Assembly (NCBI GenBank): GCA_964007475.1 | Contig: OZ023273.1 | Span: 22,555,557 to 22,619,556, forward strand | Reading direction: 5' to 3' | From: Hybos culiciformis | Taxonomy: Eukaryota > Arthropoda > Insecta > Diptera > Hybotidae | Length of the DNA: 64,000 nucleotides | In this document: positions 36,965-49,103 of the stretch, one piece after another | Layout: each line of letters starts with the position of its first letter | How positions within the stretch are numbered: position 1 is the first letter of the stretch | Position numbers and translations under genes: made by a program | The notes under the pieces: model-generated | What the model was told of the DNA's origin: nothing | What the model saw: only the letters and a program-made list of their open reading frames with translations | Databases searched by the model: none

Positions 36965-37846
36965 TTAAATTATAAAGTGTTTTCTCTTTTCATCATCTAT
37001 AAATGTTTTTATGTTTTCATCCAGCGTTGAATATTCTAGAGCGCTATTAGCTATAAAGGATTCGAATATAAATGGTAATTTTTCTTCAAAAGTCATATTA
37101 TTCCAAATGTTGAAAAGATTCCTTGAAATTAAAAATTTCTTTGAACCATTTCCAAATTTGTTACATTCAAAACAGCGAATGAAATTGTCAAATGGGTTTT
37201 TACTTAACCATGGGTTACCGACAGCTATCCAATGAAAGCGAAATTTTGGATTTTGTTGCAATTCATTTTCAGGCAAAATTTTGTCTCTATCATTGTTTTT
37301 AATATTAATATTGTCATTCTTATTATTATAATTATTTTCAGTAATATTTTTTTTATGATTTTTATCGTCAATTTTTAGAATGGTTCGTATAAATGTTGGT
37401 TGGCTGAATTCAAAAATCTTAATTCTTTTGCTTCTTACTTTGTTAGAATTTATTCTTTTTTTTTCAATATGTGGTTTTTGCTTATAATTTTGGTTTGATT
37501 CATAATTCCGTTTGTTCGGTATAATTAATAAATCATTTTCCGTTCCAATTTCAAATTTAGATTTAGGATATTTTTTATTAAGAAAATCTTGGAAATTATT
37601 TCTATCAGTAGTGTTCCAATTATTTGGCACTATGCCCGCCGAATGAAGAGAACCAGAAGGAATTTTAGTTTTTAATCGCTTGTTTGGACAACAGTTGGGA
37701 TCACAATATAAACTGGAACAATTTGAATCGGAACCTAAAATTAAAAAATAAAGAAAATCTCTATAAAATTAATATTTCTTGCATGAATACACTAACTTAC
37801 CTTTGAAAAGAAATTTAAAAGGATTTAAAATAAAATTTTGTAACAT
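36965..37846 (-). CDS. Probable MST-HMG-box (protamine-like) sperm chromatin protein, two exons
   Basis: Exon 1 is 37846-37801 (46 nt), the intron 37800-37735 (66 bp; donor AAAG|GTAAGT, acceptor TTTTTTAATTTTAG), and exon 2 is 37734-36965. The joined product is 271 residues. The start is the only in-frame ATG before the donor. Order: a short hydrophobic/basic N-terminus (MLQNFILNPFKFLFK); a Cys cluster (NCSSLYCDPNCCPNKR) at about 20-35; a basic middle; an Asn/Lys/Asp-rich low-complexity part around 130-160; and a C-terminal domain from about 180 with NPFDNFIRCFE...KK...IWNNMTFEEKLPFIFESF. That last pattern (NPF-x-NF-x-R, then W-x-x-M-x-x-E-x-K-x-PF) fits the MST-HMG box of fly protamines, which pack DNA in sperm nuclei. 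The family assignment is my inference from motif pattern. That this is a gene is well supported by the phase-consistent intron. Confidence 0.6.
37735..37800 (-). other. Short intron of the HMG-box-like gene
   Basis: 66 bp, consensus GTAAGT donor and a T-rich tract before TTTTAG. It interrupts a Gly codon after its first base. The size is typical of fly short introns. Confidence 0.7.
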
Positions 37847-38355
37847 GCTGGTAATTTTAACTGACTTTAGACTTTGGTAAGATAAATTAAAATTTTTTGA
37901 ATCCTTTGAGTTACTTAAAAATTTTTAATTAATTTATATAAACATATGTATGATATGTTCGTATGTAAATTAAACTGACAAATAATCAATTAAGTTGCTA
38001 AGAAATTTTAAATTAAATATATGAAATATTTTATACTCCCAGATTATATTAGACAGTAAACAGTGGATCGTTGTATTAGTTTTTTGTATGCGTTTGTAAG
38101 GAAAAAAAACCGGACAGTGAGTTAGGTCTTTTTTATTGTCCAGATTTTTTTTATATGAAAATTTATTATTTTTCATAATTGAAATTGTCACTTTTTTTTA
38201 TTATGTACAGGAAAGAAAATAAAATTACGGCATTTATTTAAATTTTTTCTTTAGCATTCACACATTTTTTTTGTTTTTAATTTTGTCCTGACTGTACTGT
38301 CTTTTTCACTGTCTTCTCTGTTATCCAGATTTAAATCCGTATAATCCCCAGGTAA
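37847..38355. other. Upstream region of the HMG-box-like gene
   Basis: It should contain the promoter. No TATA or known testis motif can be picked out with confidence in this AT-rich stretch. No other gene seen. Confidence 0.35.
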
Positions 38356-38356
38356 T

Positions 38357-38832
38357 AGTAGAGATAGTGTCGACGTAGTTCAATGGCGTATACGTAGTTC
38401 AATTGCGTAATTAAATTTTGAATATTTTGTTATACTCAACACAGTTCGGTGACGAAAAACGAAAAAAAAATATCATTATTATTATTATTATTATTATTTT
38501 TATTTTTTTTTTTTCTAAATTTAGTGGAAAAAAAAAAATTATTTTTAATTTAAATAAAATATTTTAATTTTAAGATATCAATGTTTTTTTTTGTATTTTA
38601 TTAATTTAAGTTTGTACAAAAAATTTTTTTTTTTAATTGTAATAAACAACACAACAGTAAATTATTTTGACAATCTACGGCGTAAAATACTGGGAAAATT
38701 AAAATATTTCAACTTTTTCATAGCTGAACTACGTATTACGTCGTCGTTATTAATCAGCCCCATACAATTCCACACAATTTCACTTTTTTACGCAGAATAC
38801 GCGCGTGAATTACGTCATCATAATATCTCTAC
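38357..38832. mobile_element. MITE with GTAGAGATA-type inverted ends
   Basis: About 475 bp. The left end TAGTAGAGATAGTGTCGACG and the right end ATTACGTCATCATAATATCT followed by CTACTATA are imperfect inverted copies. Subterminal TACGTAGTTCAA / TGAACTACGTA repeats add support. TA dinucleotides lie at both ends, consistent with a TA target site. Inside is an (ATT)n microsatellite at about 38475-38498. No coding capacity. Confidence 0.6.
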
Positions 38833-38837
38833 TATAT

Positions 38838-40639
38838 AAGATGTAGAATTAATGACTGCTTCTTATTTGATCGCACACAATTGTAACGTCAACCAATTTA
38901 ATCGTCAAATAAATTTATCGCCAATCAACTGATCATCAACCCTTTACATTGTCAGCCAATTTGATCTCGTAATTTTTTTCGTCAAAAAAAGGTCGCAAAC
39001 TGCAAACTGCAATTTGATCGTCTCAATTAGATCGTCATAACTTTTTATTCAAAAAAAGATTGCAAATTGAAAAATCAAACGAACTGGATCTTTTTTTTCA
39101 GTTTGCATTTTACGATTTTTGTTTGACGAAAAAACTGGGACGATTTTATTTATTACTAAGCATTAAATTTTTTTTTTTATTAGAATTAGAGGAAGCGTAC
39201 AGAAAACAGAATAACAGCGTTTTTTTGTTACATTTAGTTTAATGAATTAAATTATACATCAAGTAACTCACATTAAATTAAAATTTCATTCACATAACAA
39301 AAACAGAAACAGATAGTCATATATACATGTGGTTAGTTTTAATAAATAAATCCATTAATCACTTTCATTAACCTGGTCGTAGTCGAAAACGTATGTTCTA
39401 CATCAATAGTGGAAATTTATATCGATTTAATTCGCCAGACAAATTTTAAATTTATTAGGTGATTGCTGATATGTAGACAAGTACATTATACCATTGGACT
39501 GGAATGTATTGAGTAAACATAATTGTTCAATAAAATATTAAATTTTTTTTAGTTAATGAACGAACACAAATCGTTTTACTCTTTCACAGTGTAAATTAAA
39601 TTTTTTTATATATTATGTTTTTTTAGTGAAATTCTTTGAAAGAAATCAAATGTTTGAGAGAAATCCTATGGACATCTAATTTGAGAAATTTTATATTAAT
39701 TTTATTTTACGAAAAATCATCTAGAGTTGAGTATAATAGTGTGCTATGACTGCTATGAACACTTTAATTTAAATTTTTAAAGAAACAAACCGCATATATC
39801 CAATTTATTTTTAATAAAAATAAGTGAAACCATAATAAGCGGCAGGTTCAATTCAAGTTCAAGTTCAAGTAAATAACTAACATTTACATATTTAATTTAT
39901 TTAAATTTATATAGAGCTCGGTTAAATGTTTGAGAACATTATTTAAGAAAATCGAATGAATTCACGATAATCAAACAAATCAATACTTTTACGTTATCTT
40001 GAAATTGCTGTTGTTTTTCAAAATTTGAATTGAAAAATAATATCAGATTTCAGACAATAAAATGAAATAAACTTTTTAATGTATAATGTATCTATTTAAT
40101 TTGATAGAGATTAGAGCATTCATTATGTAACTTATGTACAAAAATATCGTACAATGTATTTCATGTATTAGATAGTATATTATCTTCTTATTTTAAGTGA
40201 ACAAATTTTTATTTTCAACCAAAAATATTTGATTGTAACCAAAAAGAAAAATAATTTTGTTTTTGATTGCATTCTATATATCAAGTTACAATTTTTACGG
40301 AACCAAAAATCCCAACCAGAAAAGTAAAATGTCCATCATTTAGATATGTCATCTGAATGCAAATATTTCTATAAGAGTTTTTTTTTTTTTTTTTTCAAAA
40401 TTTTACATATGCCACTCTTTGGTTTAACATGTGTTTGCAGAAAAATTTACCGCATAATGAATTCTAAAACACTGATAATAAATTGTTAATACGTTATAAA
40501 CTCCAATATGCAGAAAAATTGTATAATTGGAAAACAAAATTATTTAATAGTTATGATTATGAAACACTCTACAAGCCACAAACTATTAGCTACATAGCAA
40601 AGTAGAAAAAATTTAATAAAACAATTATTTTAAAATTTT
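38838..40639. other. AT-rich DNA with degenerate ATCGTCAA-type repeats
   Basis: At 38868-39135 words such as GATCGTC, ATCGTCA and CCAATT recur, and GTCAAAAAAAGGTCGCAAAC has a partial inverted partner near 39098-39125. This looks like a decayed repeat. A TTCAAG microsatellite is at 39847-39870. The rest shows nothing. Confidence 0.4.
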
Positions 40640-41255
40640 TAATGGGCATGTGGTCGGTATGTTGTATTTAGTAGTATATAATTTAGATCGCTAAGTGGAA
40701 TATTATATGCGTCAATACACATGCAATCATTTAGATGCATCAGCGTGAATAATGAAATCATTTAGATGCATCTGCGTGAATAATGAAATCATTTAGATGC
40801 ATCAGCGTAAATAAGGAAATCATTTAGATGCTCTCACAATATTTCAATACAGACAAACACCAACAAAAAATGAAAAAAAAATGTGTATATCAACTTTTCT
40901 TCTTTTTTTTTTCATTGTAAATGTATAGACTGCAACTATTTTAGAATAATTATTTTATAGTACTAAAAGAAGTAATTATTTGATAAACTAAAATTATTAA
41001 CTTGAATAAGGGATCATTCTGCGGCTCGTCGGTCATTTCGGCTAAAAGTATTAACTTGAATAAGGGATTCTACAGTTTCGTGTCGGTCCCTTATTCCTAA
41101 CGGTGGTGATTGAAACTACGGATACTTTTTAGAAACTTTTTTTTAATAAAATTTGTTCAGAAGTCAGCAATCCTGTTTATATATCCGTGGTTTTTGTGTA
41201 TACAGAACTCTTAATTAATAACAAATTTAGTTAACATATACAATAATCTACTATA
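40640..41255 (+). mobile_element. Diverged relative of the 32-kb repeat family
   Basis: It starts near ATGGGCATGTGGTCGGTATG, shares CAATACACATGCAAT and CACAATATTTCAATACAGAC with 34310-34790, and ends GTTAACATATACAATAATCT, then ACTATAA, a diverged form of the family terminus. It contains the 31-bp tandem array at 40726 and an inverted AATAAGGGA / TCCCTTATT pair at about 41005-41095. Non-coding. Confidence 0.5.
40726..40831 (+). repeat. 31-bp tandem repeat, about 3.4 units
   Basis: Unit begins ATCATTTAGATGCATCAGCG and continues TGAATAATGAA. Three full copies differ by one to three bases, and the fourth stops after about 14 bases. There is no unique sequence between units, so it is not CRISPR-like. 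Confidence 0.9.
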
Positions 41256-41593
41256 ATTTTTTTATTTATTGAATTTTTTAGAAAATAATATAAAAGAAAA
41301 AAAGCATTTATAATAGTACCCAACTGTATATGACTACAGTTAATTTTTTATTTTGAATCTGAGCGCTCCTAGCTTTTATTTATTGGGATATCAGGAACTA
41401 TTAATTGATTAAAATCAATTAATAGTCAAATATAATTTTAATGAAATTACTATCTTCTACCAATGATGGGATGGTCACACATGAAATATGAAATATTCGA
41501 GTGGAGTGAAAATATAAATAAATATTAGTAAAATAAAAAACAACTTTTGAATTTAACACCAAGGCGTTATTCAGTTTACATTTAGAACATTAA

Positions 41594-42016
41594 TGCCTTG
41601 AGCACAGCTAATACCGCAAAGCAATTTTTAAAGGAATGTTCCGGAAACCTGTTCACTGCTAATTTTACCTGAAAGCAAAAAAATCAACTGCAAACAACTG
41701 CTTTTGTTTTTTTTATAATATGATTGTGACAGAAAAATGCAGCAAAACCAAATTTCGATGCAAAAGAAACGCTGTGAAAAAGAAACAAAAAATTTATTTT
41801 GTGACGTAGTCAATTCTTTCTGGAGCAAAAAAAAAATAAATTCAATTTTCTAGTTAATTATGAAATAATTTTAAGAAATTCTTTTTACAAAAAATCAATA
41901 AAATTAATATCTTTCGTTTTTCATAATTTTTATTTAAAATAAATAAGAAATAACGCAGAAAATCGGTTTTTACGGTAGCTCAAAATTGCTTTGCGGTATT
42001 AGCTGTGCTCAAGGCA
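41594..42016. mobile_element. MITE, probable PIF/Harbinger type
   Basis: 423 bp with 35-bp inverted ends (TGCCTTGAGCACAGCTAATA, continuing CCGCAAAGCAATTTT) that match perfectly between left and right. The 3-bp target duplication TAA is at 41591-41593 and 42017-42019. A TWA duplication with non-coding interior suggests PIF/Harbinger, an inference from general family rules. High identity of the ends suggests recent insertion. Confidence 0.8.
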
Positions 42017-42905
42017 TAAGTAGGAATAGGAATTAAGTAAAAAGGAAACAATTTCTTATTCATAAATTATTTTTTATTTCATAGAAAATCGCTATATACG
42101 ATGAAAACATTTTGGTTTTTTTTAGTTTTAAGAGAAAAATATAGCCAGAAAAAATATGAAAGATATTTTTAGTATTAGCTTTTACGGATACTTAAAATTT
42201 AATTATAATATACTTATATAAAAAATAGTACTTATATACACATTCTAAATGTAATTAAAAGCAATTAGGGTCAAAAGATATTTTTTTTTTGTCTTTTAGA
42301 GATTTTTAAAAAAAAAAAAAGAAAGAAAGAAACGTGCGGAAATAAAACATTATTTCCAGGAATTTGTTATAAAAATTGAATTATAAAAAAGGATTTTTTT
42401 CTTAACAAAAAAAAAGTTTTCTTTATTCATTTTTCAATTTAATTTTCACAAAAGAAAAGAAAAATTCATAATCATTGATAGCATTGAATATTATGGTAAT
42501 TATTAATGAAATAAATCAAATTTTTCCCGTTTTTTTTATTTAATAATCCAATTCAGGATTCATGGTGAAATCATTTCAATATTTATCTGCCAATTAATTC
42601 GAAGAAATTATATTAATAAAATAAGTGAGCAGTTTTATTTTCTTATATTTCTTGACAACATTTTCATGATTTAAAGTTGAATCCAACTTAAAGTAGGTAT
42701 TTGTGATTGAGAAATAAACAAAGAGTCTGATAATTATGGATTATAAAAGTGGAAGTGTCTTGGCAGCATTAATTATTAAATATAATTTTTTTTAAAGAAT
42801 TTTACGAACAAAAAAAGTATTACTAAATTTTCAAAGCATTAGAATTGTTGCTTAGAAAAAAAAGAATACCAAACTAAATAAAAAATTGTAGATTCTTGTT
42901 TAAAT

Positions 42906-43738
42906 CAGAGGCGGTTCTAACGGGTGTCGCACATGGCGCTCGCCTGGGGCCCCGCGATAGAAGGGCCCCCGCAATAGAAAATTGTAGCTTCTATTCTATT
43001 CACAATGCCATGAAAACATGAATTTTACAAAATGTTCCCTATACTGCAGTCATAGTGGAAAACACAGTATCTATACCAAAATCTGAAAAATTTAGGTATT
43101 GATGGCATTTGAAAGTAAAAATCACAAACTTTTGAATACAAAAAATTTCCCAAATTATTTTTGAAAATCGATCTAAAATTTCAAAAAAGTTTTTTTGATT
43201 GTAAAATGCTTTGTAAATTTTGTTAAAATTATAAAATTTGGCGGCATGTATTCTATACGGAAATACCGTACTCTAAAATATACTGAATGAAGAATATTAA
43301 AAAAAAGAATAATACAGTACGACTAATAAAATTTAAACCTATTATTCTCATATTCAGTTTTTATATAGATACTGTTTTTTCCCCATGACTGCAGTATAAG
43401 CGTTCGGCGTTCATCAAATATAAAGCGAAAATCGTATAGTCTCAAATCATGTTACCGATTTTGGTGCAATATACCAATTGATAAATGTAGAGGTCAATCC
43501 TACCACAATGCTGCAAATATAGTCCAACGCGCTTTACTAACCATGTATGACCCATTCTTTAAATTTTGTAATTTAATTATTTTCTTTTTATTTAGTTTAT
43601 AGAAACAATATTTAAATGAAATTGGTTTTGTTTGAGGTTTTTCATTAAATTTTAATAAATATGTTATTTTAATTTAGAGAGTAGGGGCCCAATTTTTTTT
43701 CAGCGCTAGGGGCCCCGACACCGTTAAAACCGCCTCTG
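42906..43738 (+). mobile_element. hAT element, internally deleted
   Basis: 833 bp flanked by the perfect 8-bp duplication GTTTAAAT (42898-42905 and 43739-43746). The ends are inverted: CAGAGGCGGTTCTAACGGGT on the left, CAGAGGCGGTTTTAACGGTG as the complement of the right, followed inside by GGGGCCCC-rich sequence on both sides. The CAGAGGCGG start and 8-bp duplication are typical hAT signatures. Inside is a transposase remnant at 43474-43521. Confidence 0.95.
43474..43521 (+). pseudogene. hAT transposase remnant
   Basis: Sixteen codons read PIDKCRGQSYHNAANI. This matches the RGQ-x-YD-x-A-x-N-M motif of ZMYM/DUF4371-type hAT transposases, with His in place of the catalytic Asp and Ile for Met. 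Flanking sequence is too decayed to extend. It shows the element came from an autonomous hAT copy. Confidence 0.7.
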
Positions 43739-43833
43739 GTTTAAATCTTATTATTAAATTAAAAAAAAGTCTAACTAATTTGCATAAGCATGTGATTGCC
43801 TTCTTAAAACAAAGTTAAAAATTTCGTTACCTA

Positions 43834-44667
43834 CTCTCTAAATAAATTTTGGCTAGATTGTGGGTAAAAAAACTAGATTGAGCAACTAGATTGTGTGCAA
43901 CTAGGATCTAGTTGGAAATCTAGCTTCCAAAATTTACCTAGATTCTAGTTAAAATGCCAAACTAGATTCCTAGTGGAATTCTAGTTACCAAGGCTAGATC
44001 TTCCATTTTTTTTACTAGAATCTAGTGACTTTTTTTTATAAAAAAAAAAAAAAAATTTATTCTAATATTTTTTTTTATTTATATTATTACAATTTCTTTA
44101 TTAGATTTTTATTAAATTCTAATTTTATTTCTTACGCCTTCTTCCGGATTCGAACCTGGTTCTTTAGCATTGCAATTCGCCAACACTACCACTCAGCTAC
44201 GGTATTGAAATAGAAAATAGAAAATATAAATTTGGTATACACATTTTCTTTGTGGTATGTTAGTTATTTGTAATTCTAAGGACGCAGGTTCAAATCTCGA
44301 AGACAGCAAAAAAATCTGGTATCAATAATTGAAATCTAGCAATGAGAAATAGATGATAATTGCAGAAACTAGATTTTAATAATTTTTCAAATTTGTCTAA
44401 AGCTATTTTAAATCTATATTCTAGTTTTAAATTTCCGTTCTTGTAATCTAGTTTACCAAAATAACTGGAATATTAATGATCTGAAATGGAATCTATGTTC
44501 GGTAAATAATTTGTAAAATTTTACCTAGAAATCTAGCTTTTGAGAACTAGATTTTTGCGTAAACTAGCTTGTGAAACTATAAAACTATTTTCAATAATTG
44601 AATTTCCCAGTAAAAATCGTTTAACTAGATCAAAGCTAGGGATTCTAGCCAAAATTTATTTAGAGAG
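43834..44667. mobile_element. CTAG-rich inverted-repeat element with tRNA-like sequence
   Basis: 834 bp flanked by TA (43832-43833 and 44668-44669), with 24-bp perfect inverted ends starting CTCTCTAAATAAATTTTGGC. The outer thirds are full of CTAGAT/ATCTAG words. In the left half the minus strand carries a tRNA-like sequence with canonical A and B boxes (44199-44186 and 44156-44146). In the right half a weaker plus-strand B box (GGTTCAAATCTC, about 44290) lies in mirrored position. No transposase frame. It may be a TA-type MITE that absorbed a tRNA-derived segment before arm duplication. Confidence 0.7.
44138..44206 (-). other. tRNA-like sequence, probably not a functional tRNA
   Basis: On the minus strand TAGCTGAGTGGTAG (A box) is followed about 30 bases later by GGTTCGAATCC (B box), both matching RNA polymerase III promoter consensus. 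The anticodon and T stems pair imperfectly and no proper acceptor stem can be drawn, so I read it as tRNA-derived (SINE-like head or pseudogene). Confidence 0.55.
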
Positions 44668-44669
44668 TA

Positions 44670-47600
44670 CATAAAATATCTTAAGTGTAAATTCCCAATG
44701 TTCATTCCTATATAAATGTTGATAACATAAGGATAATTTTGATTTTCTTTTAAAAAATAATTCACGTAGCAAAACAAAAATTTATATAATAATCATAGAA
44801 AGATTTCCAATATATTATCGATTATTATGAATGTACATTGTACCCATACAGACAATGTACTGTACCTTCAAAAAAAAACAAGGCAATATACTAAAATGCT
44901 GATATCAAGAAAATCATTGCACACGTCATCGATTAATACTTAATTTGGTCAATAAAATTGAAACAAAATCTAATGTGTATTCTCAAAGGAAAAATTGATT
45001 CGATGGCCTTAATTAAGTATTTTTAAAATTAGAAAATTTAATAAAAATAGGGTAAAAAGAAATGTTTTTATAATAAAAATATTGTAGAGTAAAAATTGAA
45101 TCAAACATTGTGCAAATCCTAATTATATATTTAGAAAGTTCCTTGAAATCAGTTCACGAGATATTCGGTACAATATTTCACATCATTAAATTTTTTGTGA
45201 AAAATTCTTTTATTGAAAATTCACTGTGGGGAAAATTAAAAAATATTCTTCAGTAAGTAATTAAGAAAAATTATTAAATTAAAATTCATCTATTTTGTTT
45301 ATTAACTTTATGATAAGTAATATAAGTACATGTTAAGTTGTTAAGTAATTTAATAATTAAAGTATTTAACTATTGTTTTTAAATTTAATTATATTAATAA
45401 ATAAAATACTAAGTCTTGAGAAAGTTTGGAAGCGAAATATATTTTCAAAATTAAAAAAAAAAAATTTATTCTGTTTTTCATCAATACTGATCTTTTCATA
45501 TGTATTGAATTTCGTTCATTTAGAATCATTTGTGAAAACTATGTATAATGATTATGGAAAACTCACTTATTTAGGAATGTAATAACTTATTTTTTTTAAT
45601 TTCTAAGCTTCATTAAGATACCGATATATAAATTTGGTAATTTTTGTTTAAAAACAAATTTCTTCAAAACATAAACTTTATCCTTATGTGAAAAAATTTT
45701 AAATTTTGTTTCATTTTATGTTTGACATATGAAATTTTAAGATAAGAGATATAATTATTGTTACAGAAATTTTTTGTTTTTTTTTTTTTTTTTGTGAAAA
45801 GTTTTTGGGGTCTTTTGTTTTTTGTTCAAAAACGATTACTGAATTAATATTGTTTTTTTTTAACATTAGTTGGAAGATATGAGGGTGATACCGATACCTT
45901 GTACGTGTGCGTGTTTTTGACTTTTGGATTCATTAAAATTGACAAATAAATATAAATTTCAAAAGGATTTTAACTTTTTATAAAAAAAATTATTATTATT
46001 TATTTTAATTTAATCTTAAATATCATACATATAAAGAAAATTTCCAATGTTTTTGACAATGTTGGTGATGGAACGGAAATGTTGGCTGAATAGCATATTT
46101 GGACTTAATTTTTAGAGAAATTAAAAAAAAAAAATGCAATGCTTTATGTTTATGCAACGAAATATTAATATTAAAAATTTACATATTAATATAATTCGTA
46201 ATACCTAATGCTAAAGTTAAAGTAGACAAAATAGACAATTTCATTCGATATTGAAAGCTACAATAATAAATGACATTATATTTAATCAAATATTCTATTT
46301 AAATCAATATACAATTTTTATAGTTTTTGTTCCATTATTACAATAAATTAATTAATTTTGGGAATTCAAATGAAATTAGATTGATGTATTACACTAATTT
46401 CAATGTAATCTTGAACAATAAGACACAATTTCTTTTTATCCTTTTCTTATAATGAATAAAAGAAAATAATCTTATATTTCAAAGAAAATTAATTGAAGAA
46501 TCAAAAAGCTATTTATTTACACTATATGTACATATTTGATCATTTTAAAAGATTTTTAAAAATAAATCATTGACTTTTATGAATTAAAGTTATTCTCCTT
46601 TATTTATTAATTAATTAAATGTTCATTTATCTAAGTGTGTAAATTAAACCCATACTACAATATAATTAGTTATTTAAATAAAGAAATTATCATAACTACA
46701 AGTACGACGGCCGATAGTAAAATATTAAGAAATTAAGACATTTATAAATAAACGTTGAAAATTTTTTTTTTTTCGTTACTATGAAAATGATTTGGTGATT
46801 TAAGATATAATTTTTCCTTTCGTGTGGTGATTTATAATAATGTAATGCAAACAGCTTTCAATATAACTAGATTTTGGAGTAATCTGTTTAAATCTGTAAT
46901 CTGTAAACTGTTTGTTGAATTCCTAATTTTTGACGAAGTAAACGAAGATTATTTTCTGTCAAATTCTATATAATAAATTAAACAAATTTTATCCTTTACG
47001 TGCTATGAAATTTAATGTGTCAAAATTTCGGAACCTGTTTACGGTTTTTAGCAAAGATATTTGAGGTCAAGAATTTTACGTTTCATAAACTTTCTTAAAA
47101 TTTTCTTTGAGCAGTTTTTTTTAATAAAAAATACGAATTTCATGGAATAGGCAAATTACTGTGTTCTTGTAAAAATTTAATAATTCTAAATTTTCTTCAA
47201 ACCCAAACAAATAAAATGATGTTCTTCACTATTTTCATTTATTAAATTTTGGTACTAAACTTAAAAATTGAATAATCTAATTGTCTTATTTTACAGAAGT
47301 AAAGCTCTCTATAATATTCTTCATTTACTTTTTAATAAGAAAATTAATGCAACTCATGTTAACTTAAACCTGAAGAGAGTAAAATGTTCTGCACATAACT
47401 ACTTCAAAGTACAAACTTGAATATAATAAAATGTGGACCGTATATTTATAACTTCTTTTTGAAATATTTGTTTAGGAAAATTAGTTTAACTCTATTTCCC
47501 TATCATTATTGCAGAATTTATGCTTAGAACTTAAATCTTCGATTAGTGTTCCAGTCGGATAATCCGAAAAGTAAAATCATTTGAACTCACATCAATGACA

Positions 47601-49103
47601 TAGAATTATTAAGTTGTTTTTTACAAAGAAAAATTTTTTTGTGTACCAATATTGATAGTTTTGTTTTCAGTGACTTTAACATTTATATAGGTTATAGTTA
47701 ATTATATATAAAAAAAGGATTAACCAAAATTATTGTCCTTGTTTAAAAAGGATAACTTTTTACTCTTTTGATTAAAACAAATATTATCTTGGGGTTTTTT
47801 TTTTTATTTAGCACATAGATTACATAAATCTTATTGTTGGTTACACCTTATAAGAAAATATATATTTATTCATTTAACATTGAAAAAAAAAAAAAAATTT
47901 TTTAATAAAATTTTGTTGTCTTAAAAAAAATTTTTTTTTCTTTTACATTTTTGTTTTTTACCGAAAGTTTCTTCAAATTTGTTCATTTGGGACCTATTTT
48001 TATAAGTTTCTTTTATGAAAATATCCTTTAATTTAGAATATAGATAATTATAATAAAATTATAGTAGTAAACACTTTTCTTCTTTCTAATTTTCAACATT
48101 TACAAAATAAAAACTATTTATATAATAAAAAATATTAATAAAAAAAAATAATAACTTTTTTCTCCATTTCTTACTTTCAAAAAATATTTTTTCTTGACAG
48201 AAATGTAGGTTAAAAGTCCATCTTAATTAGAAAAATATTAAAATTAAGAAAACTTGAAAAAAAATTTCAATAAATAAACTATTGAATAATATTGAGACCA
48301 GAAGTGTATACCAGAAGTGTGGATAAAATATTTTTGATACATATAAGATATTCCATTTTCACGATAAAATCCCCCCTTTTGTTTTTTCTTTTATAAGGAC
48401 TAAACTTAAGTACCTTAGAAAATATGGTTTTTGTTGTTTATGGTTTCTTCTTTTTTGTTGACGGTAAATTTATTTTTATTCGCTTCTTTATAATGAAATA
48501 AATCTTTTATTTTATACGAAAACAAAACAATAATATTGGAGTTTTCTTTTTTTGAAAAAAATTTATTGTTTTGTTTTATTTATTTATTTATGTACCAACT
48601 ACTATGCGTACACATATCTAAATAACAATTTAATTTTCTTTGTTTTTCAACTGTGTAAAACTTATTTATATATAATATATATTTTGATTTTATTTATTAG
48701 AAGCAATGCATTATTGTCATTATATTAAAGAGCTATTATTTGACATTTATTTGATATTATTGCTGTTATTATTTTTATTTATGTATTGTATTTATTTATT
48801 TATTGATATTCGGTAGACACTTTTATTAAAGAAAATTATATTAAATGGGTTTTTTTTTTTCAAGACAAAGATTTTTATTTGGAATAAAATAAATGTTTTA
48901 GATTGAGAATTTTGTTCTATATCATATACGCTGTATTAGTTTTTTTTAATTAGTTTTTTTAAACGTCAAATACACGTTATTTTGTTGATTTTCATTCAAG
49001 CTATAAATATAATCAACAAATAATTAATTGAAAAAAATTGGCATAGTATACTCCTATACTCCTAAAAGAAAAGAAAGATTATGCAATAATGTCCTTCACT
49101 TAC
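44670..49103. other. AT-rich DNA without a recognised gene
   Basis: Only poly-A/T runs and simple ATTT words. I see no coding or mobile element evidence. Confidence 0.4.

Noticed and set aside
40726..40831. Short repeat array as a possible CRISPR
   Set aside because: Units are directly adjacent with no unique spacers, and the sequence is eukaryotic.
41628..41828. 66-codon minus-strand frame
   Set aside because: Entirely inside the Harbinger-type MITE; no transposase features.
44138..44206. A functional tRNA gene
   Set aside because: A and B boxes are good, but the acceptor stem and T stem do not pair, and the sequence lies inside a TIR element.
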